Part shown: piece by piece, positions 5,709 through 9,194 of the stretch
Numbering within the stretch: the first letter of the stretch is position 1
How the letters are laid out: each line of letters opens with the position of its first letter
Assembly (NCBI GenBank): GCA_035565775.1
Contig: DATMRW010000024.1
Location: 1-9,194, forward strand
Reading direction: 5' to 3'
Length of the DNA stretch: 9,194 bases
Source: PRO6 sp035565775
GTDB taxonomy: Bacteria > Pseudomonadota > Alphaproteobacteria > Rhizobiales > Xanthobacteraceae
Translations under genes and position numbers: made by a program
Notes under the pieces: model-generated
Seen by the model: the letters and a program-made list of their open reading frames with translations, nothing else
Told to the model about the DNA's origin: nothing
Databases searched by the model: none

Positions 5709-7442
5709 TCAGATCGGCATCCGATAGCCGTAGAATTCGTGATCCTCGTTATAGCCGCCCTGACCCGCGCCGAGATCCGCGAAATTCGCAACGAATTCGA
5801 TCGACGCGATCCACTTGACCATCTTGAAGCCGAGTTCGTTCTCGCAGCGCAGCCGCAGCGGCGCGCCGTGGACGACGCTGACCGGCACGCCGTTCATCTC
5901 GTAAGCGAGGATGGTCAACTCGTGGCGCATGTTCTCGATGGTGTGTGCATCGTAATAGCGCCCGCCGTCGGAGCCGTCCGCCAGTGAGTAGAACACGGCA
6001 TAACGCGCCTCGGCGGCCGGCTTGACCAGATCGAGGATGTCGCGCATCGGCACGCCGCCCCATTTGGCGACGCCCGACCAGCCCTGAATGCAGAAATGGG
6101 TGGTGATTTGCTCCTGCTTCGCCATCGCCTTGAGATCGGCCAGCGAGAGGGTTCGGGGCGTTTCGACAAGGCCGCCGATCCGCAGCCGGTAACCGACGAA
6201 GTTCTCTGCCAGCAGGGCGGCATATTCCTCGGAATCGGGCATCGTGCCGTTCGGCCAGAAATAGAGCGAGATGTCCTCCTCGCCGAGTTGGGAATGGGGA
6301 TCCCATTTCTCGGCCAGGCCCATCAGCCAGTCGACCATGAACTGCCCGACATGCTGCACCTGCCGGGCGAAACGAAGCGTGAGCGGCGATACGGCAAGCC
6401 AGCAGGCCGCGAGGATCGCCATGGCCATCAAGAAAAAGGGGAATCCGCTCCACGACGCATCGTTGACGCCGCCGAACATATGGTTGGTGTTCTGCCGCAG
6501 CCCGGTGACGAACACCATCGCGCCGTGAGTCAGAATGAAGCCGACGAACCACGCGAAGGAAAGGAAGTGGACCGAACGCATCGCCTGCCGGTTGAACAGG
6601 CGGCCGAACCAGCCGAGCGCGTTTGAGATGGCTGGGCTCTGCATCAGCCCGGTTGCGATCGAAACCGGCGCGGCGACGAACACGGTGATGAAGTAACTAA
6701 GTTGCTGGAGCCCGTTGTAGCGCGTCCAGCCTTCATCGACAGGAAAGTTCAACGAGGCGTATTGGATCGCCGTCGAGAGCGCGGCCGGGAAGACATCCCA
6801 GTTCAACGGCACTAGCCGGCGCCATTGGTCGGTGGAAAACAGCAACGCATAAAAGGCGACACCGTTGGCCAGCCACAGCAGGTTAACCGAAAAATGCCAC
6901 CAGCGCGCCAGCCCGAGCGTATGGCGCAGGCCCGGAATGCCGAGCCATTTGGGCAGGGTGACCGAATCGTCTTTCGCGGTCCACAGCCGCCCGGCAGGCA
7001 CGGGCACCTGAAAACGGAACCAGTCGCTGCCCGGTGTGCAGTCGCGCCCCCAATAGAGTCGCGGATGGTCGGCGAGGATTTGCAGCCCCGCGCGGATGAT
7101 GAAGAGCATGAAGAGCATGTTCAGGAAGTGCTGGAGTTGCAGCCACCACGGGAAGCCCGAATCCACGGACGGCGCGGACTGCGCGATGCCGGGATGCGCC
7201 TGGATGAAGGCCGCGACACCAGAAAGCTCGCGCAGGCTCTGGGTCAGCGCGATCAGGCAGAGCAACGCTGCGGCGCCGATTGGCAAAGCCCACAGTGTAT
7301 TGAACCAGCGTCGGCCGATCCGGATGTGCGGCGCGATACCCCATTGCGGCGGCAGCCAATGATCGGTCCGCAGCCGATCGTCAGCCTTGTTAAGGCTGGC
7401 GCGAAGCGGATCGGAAGAGCTTGATGGCGCTGCTTTGAACGT
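5709..7442 (-). CDS. Membrane cytochrome b-like / sulfite-oxidase-type molybdopterin fusion oxidoreductase
   Basis: The protein joins an N-terminal membrane domain of about six helices, with helix His residues (HFLNMLF, WWHFSVN, SVHFLSF, LTHGAMV) that could ligate b heme, to a C-terminal molybdopterin domain of the sulfite oxidase/YedY type. The domain shows HFCIQGWSGVAKWGG, where Cys is the expected Mo ligand, and HGAPLRLRCENELGFKMVKWI. Substrate unknown. The conserved-looking frame extends upstream to position 7442 (577 residues, Cys 451), but the only ATG/GTG/TTG in it is TTG at 7284-7286 (525 residues, Cys 399), which falls inside the first helix. A strong Shine-Dalgarno at 7450-7458 lies 7 nt before ACG 7440-7442, so coordinates assume an ACG start or a mutated ATG. 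The stop is convergent with ccoS. Confidence 0.85.
   Translation of the reverse strand, partial: TFKAAPSSSSDPLRASLNKADDRLRTDHWLPPQWGIAPHIRIGRRWFNTLWALPIGAAALLCLIALTQSLRELSGVAAFIQAHPGIAQSAPSVDSGFPWWLQLQHFLNMLFMLFIIRAGLQILADHPRLYWGRDCTPGSDWFRFQVPVPAGRLWTAKDDSVTLPKWLGIPGLRHTLGLARWWHFSVNLLWLANGVAFYALLFSTDQWRRLVPLNWDVFPAALSTAIQYASLNFPVDEGWTRYNGLQQLSYFITVFVAAPVSIATGLMQSPAISNALGWFGRLFNRQAMRSVHFLSFAWFVGFILTHGAMVFVTGLRQNTNHMFGGVNDASWSGFPFFLMAMAILAACWLAVSPLTLRFARQVQHVGQFMVDWLMGLAEKWDPHSQLGEEDISLYFWPNGTMPDSEEYAALLAENFVGYRLRIGGLVETPRTLSLADLKAMAKQEQITTHFCIQGWSGVAKWGGVPMRDILDLVKPAAEARYAVFYSLADGSDGGRYYDAHTIENMRHELTILAYEMNGVPVSVVHGAPLRLRCENELGFKMVKWIASIEFVANFADLGAGQGGYNEDHEFYGYRMPI
7382..7398. repeat. Hairpin in the molybdoenzyme 5' region
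   Basis: The arms cagcctt (7382-7388) and aaggctg (7392-7398) are a perfect 7-bp inverted repeat around a 3-nt loop. The hairpin would sit about 45 nt into the proposed coding region, and it overlaps the TAA of the 23-codon frame that starts at the nearby ATG. It may modulate translation of the gene or be chance. Confidence 0.5.
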
Positions 7443-7449
7443 CGACGGG

Positions 7450-7458
7450 TCCTTCCTT
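7450..7458 (-). promoter_or_regulatory. Shine-Dalgarno pointing to an ACG start of the molybdoenzyme
   Basis: On the minus strand AAGGAAGGA is followed after 7 nt by ACG, in frame with the molybdoenzyme. The only nearby ATG (7459-7461) overlaps this site, is in another frame and closes after 23 codons, and has no ribosome-binding site of its own. Confidence 0.6.
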
Positions 7459-7598
7459 CATTAGCATCGGCCAGCCGAGGCGGCGAAATCATCCGCGCGT
7501 CACCTCAACACTCGAACCCGATGAAAGCTCCTGATCCATCGGCCAGGCGCGGCGGCGACGCTGTCCAGCGTGAAAAGATCCCCGCCGAGATCGCCGGC

Positions 7599-7632
7599 CA
7601 ACCTGTCTGGAGGCAGGCCCCCTGACAGGTTG
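7599..7632. repeat. Palindrome with 9-bp arms in the divergent region
   Basis: The arms caacctgtc (7599-7607) and gacaggttg (7624-7632) are exact inverted repeats with a 16-nt GC-rich spacer. No T tract follows in either direction, which makes a terminator unlikely. It could be an operator for a dimeric regulator of the molybdoenzyme or usp gene. Confidence 0.55.
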
Positions 7633-7677
7633 CCATCACCTCAACCAACCAGCATGAAGGGATGAGATTACCTCTGA

Positions 7678-7691
7678 TTGATAACAATCAG
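7678..7691. promoter_or_regulatory. FNR/FixK-type box upstream of usp
   Basis: TTGAT-AACA-ATCAG matches the anaerobox consensus TTGAT-N4-ATCAA at 9 of 10 fixed positions. It overlaps a second palindrome, ctgatt-N6-aatcag (7674-7691). A -10-like catgat lies at 7714-7719. A start near 7726 would put the box centre at about -41.5, the usual position for class II activation by FNR or FixK. The usp GTG is 83 bp downstream of the box. Confidence 0.65.
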
Positions 7692-7774
7692 GGAAGCGCC
7701 TCACAGGCGATTCCATGATCCGGTCTGGGCGCCCTGCTTGTCATTTCGTGGGGGCTTTTTGAAAGGAGATACGC

Positions 7775-8659
7775 GTGTCCATCGAAAGGATCGTCGCCGC
7801 GCTCGCGCTGGAGCCTGACGCCGATCCCGTTGCGGAGCGGGCTTTTCAATTGGCGCGGATGCATGGGGCGCATCTTACCCTGGTCCATGTGCTGGAAAAT
7901 CTCATCCTCGTCGAAGACGATGTCGCCGCCTGGTCCGCGCTTGCGATGCTGCGTCGGACGCTCGAGGACAGCGCGCGCGAGCGTATCGAGCATCTACTGA
8001 CGGGACGGGATTGTCCCGATGTCGAGATCATCATCGACCATGGCCGGGCGCATGAACGCATCGAGGCCATCGCCGACGCGCAAAAGGCCGATCTGCTGGT
8101 CATCGGACCCGGCAATCCCGGCACGCTTGGTGAGAGGCTGTTCGGCTCCACGGCGGATCGGCTGACCCGTGGCGGCTTTTCGCCGGTACTAGTGGTGAGA
8201 ACCCTTGCCGAAGGGCCCTATCGCCATGTCGCGGTCGCGCTCGATTTTTCTCCATCGTCAGAGCAGGCGCTCGCCCTGGTGGCCGAACTGATGCCGGAAT
8301 GCGCTCTCCAGATCGTCCATGTCGTCGATTTGCCGCTTTCTTTCGAACAGGCGATGCTGAAAGCCGGCACGCCGATGACGAAGATCGAGGCCTATCGCCG
8401 CAGCAAGGCGCAAGCTGCCCGCGCGTCGATCGATGCCCTGCTTGGTGGCCGTAACCCCGATGGCCTGGCCCCGCGTATCCATATCGCGGAAGGCCGCCCC
8501 GGCGACGTGCTGACAGCCATGTCGCGCGAGGGATCGATGGATCTGCTCACCATCGGCGCGCACGGCCGCAACGTCGTCGCGCGGGCCTTGCTCGGCAGCG
8601 TCGCCCGGCAGGTGTCGCGCCGTGCCGCCTGCGATGTTCTGATCGTTTCCGCGACATGA
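7775..8659 (+). CDS. Tandem-domain universal stress protein (UspA family)
   Basis: The 294-residue cytoplasmic protein contains two UspA domains, about 1-142 and 148-294. Each begins with a short beta strand (IERIVAALAL; YRHVAVALDFS) and ends with VLVVRT or VLIVSA. The second domain carries the complete ATP-binding motif G261-x2-G264-x9-G274-S. The first is degenerate: G111-x2-N114-x9-G124-S, with Asn in place of the second Gly. Start GTG 7775 has aaggag 6 nt upstream. Tandem Usp proteins are commonly induced by low oxygen or energy stress. The FNR/FixK-type box upstream and the neighbouring cbb3 oxidase genes fit that role. Substrate or partner unknown. Confidence 0.92.
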   Translation: MSIERIVAALALEPDADPVAERAFQLARMHGAHLTLVHVLENLILVEDDVAAWSALAMLRRTLEDSARERIEHLLTGRDCPDVEIIIDHGRAHERIEAIADAQKADLLVIGPGNPGTLGERLFGSTADRLTRGGFSPVLVVRTLAEGPYRHVAVALDFSPSSEQALALVAELMPECALQIVHVVDLPLSFEQAMLKAGTPMTKIEAYRRSKAQAARASIDALLGGRNPDGLAPRIHIAEGRPGDVLTAMSREGSMDLLTIGAHGRNVVARALLGSVARQVSRRAACDVLIVSAT

Positions 8660-8708
8660 GCGCTCGATGCTTCGTGACGGCAGCTTGAGGCATGACGGGG
8701 AAGGGGCA

Positions 8709-8756
8709 AGCGCCGAGAGGAGGCGAACTGGCGTTAGACCGGCGGCGCTGGTTTTT
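8709..8756 (+). terminator. Possible terminator after usp
   Basis: The arms agcgccg (8709-8715) and cggcgct (8743-8749) are exact inverted repeats, followed by gg and five T residues (8752-8756). The loop of 27 nt is long for an intrinsic terminator, so the call is tentative. Confidence 0.4.
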
Positions 8757-8780
8757 ACGCGCCTTATAAATAACATGATA

Positions 8781-9194
8781 GGATCCTGTCAGAGGGATGG
8801 CGTGACGGCTGACCCATTGCTAGCCGCTGTGGATGAGGCAGGCTGAGAATCCGTTCCGCTACTTTCACTCGTCGCCCGATATCATCCGCATGGTGGTGAT
8901 GCTGTACGCGCGATACCCGCTGTCGCTCAGGAACGTCGAGGATCTGCTGTTCGAGCGCGGTTATGACTTCTGCCATGAGACAGTGCGACTGTGGTGGAAC
9001 CGGTTCAGGCCGATGTTCGCAGCCGAGATCCGCAGAAGGCGAGTGAGCCACATGCGTTGGCACCTCGACGAGATGTACGTGAAGATGAACGGTGAGATGG
9101 TTTATCTGTGGCGAGCGGTCGACCATGAGGGCGAGGTTCTCGAGAGCTTTGTTACCCGTAAACGGGACAAATCCGCGGCTTTAGCCTTCATGAA
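8781..9194 (+). mobile_element. IS6-family insertion sequence, left part
   Basis: The transposase gene starts at 8833 and runs off the window. The left end is proposed near 8781, where ggatcctgtcagagg loosely resembles the terminal repeats of IS6 elements (GG-x-TCTGT type) and lies about 50 bp before the start codon, as is usual in this family. The exact end cannot be fixed without the right terminal repeat and the 8-bp target duplication. Confidence 0.55.
8833..9194 (+). CDS. IS6-family transposase (3' truncated by the window)
   Basis: The first 120 residues are present. The N-terminal part contains NPFRYFHSSPDIIRMVVMLY, a helix-turn-helix region SLRNVEDLLFERGYDFCHETVRLWWNRF (about 36-63), then the start of the DDE catalytic domain. 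D79 (WHLDEMYVKMNG) and D97 (LWRAVDHEGEVLE) are in the positions of conserved aspartates seen in IS26/IS6100-type proteins. The catalytic Glu lies beyond the window. Typical members have about 235-240 residues, so half is missing here. ATG 8833 is taken because it gives the expected N-terminus. Such elements move by replicative cointegrate formation and often flank acquired genes. Confidence 0.9.
   Translation, partial: MRQAENPFRYFHSSPDIIRMVVMLYARYPLSLRNVEDLLFERGYDFCHETVRLWWNRFRPMFAAEIRRRRVSHMRWHLDEMYVKMNGEMVYLWRAVDHEGEVLESFVTRKRDKSAALAFM

Larger units (their letters stand above)
7443..7774. promoter_or_regulatory. Divergent control region between the molybdoenzyme and usp genes
   Basis: This stretch of 332 bp separates two divergent genes and should contain both promoters. 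It holds the molybdoenzyme ribosome-binding site (7450-7458), two copies of cacctcaac (7501-7509 and 7637-7645), a 9-bp palindrome (7599-7632), an FNR/FixK-type box (7678-7691) and a usp ribosome-binding site (aaggag, 7763-7768). A 60-codon open frame on the minus strand (7505-7687) has no motif or ribosome-binding site and was not called. Confidence 0.6.

Noticed and set aside
7505..7687. 60-codon minus-strand frame in the divergent region
   Set aside because: No recognisable motif or ribosome-binding site, and it would start within the FNR-type box.

Overview
The window looks like chromosomal DNA of a high-GC alphaproteobacterium, most likely a sphingomonad. The grounds are the TonB-receptor tail, the style of the cbb3 oxidase genes and an IS6-family element. 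This placement comes from protein character read by eye; no search was run.

Layout: (1) 2-238, the last 78 codons of a TonB-dependent outer-membrane receptor, followed by a strong hairpin terminator. (2) 280-979, about 700 bp without a convincing gene. It holds an exact 20-bp tandem duplication, an AT-rich patch, and a 20-nt piece matching the 3' end of a tRNA-Gln including CCA, probably an integration scar. (3) 980-5603, a tightly packed plus-strand operon: ccoN, ccoO, ccoQ, ccoP, a 62-aa membrane-anchored protein with Cys and His residues, a DUF2189 membrane protein, and ccoS. (4) 5709-about 7442, a convergent minus-strand gene fusing a multi-helix cytochrome-b-like membrane domain to a sulfite-oxidase-type molybdopterin domain, with an abnormal start region. 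(5) 7443-7774, a divergent regulatory region with a 9-bp palindrome and an FNR/FixK-type box. (6) 7775-8659, a tandem-domain universal stress protein. (7) From about 8781, the left part of an IS6-family insertion sequence that runs off the window.

Together the middle of the window is a low-oxygen respiration module: a high-affinity cbb3 oxidase, one of its maturation factors (CcoS), a membrane molybdoenzyme, and a stress protein that appears to be under FNR/FixK control. The usual partners ccoG, ccoH and ccoI are not in the window. Two poorly characterised membrane proteins sit in the place where they would be expected. The possible tRNA scar on the left and the IS6 element on the right suggest the module may be mobile or rearranged.
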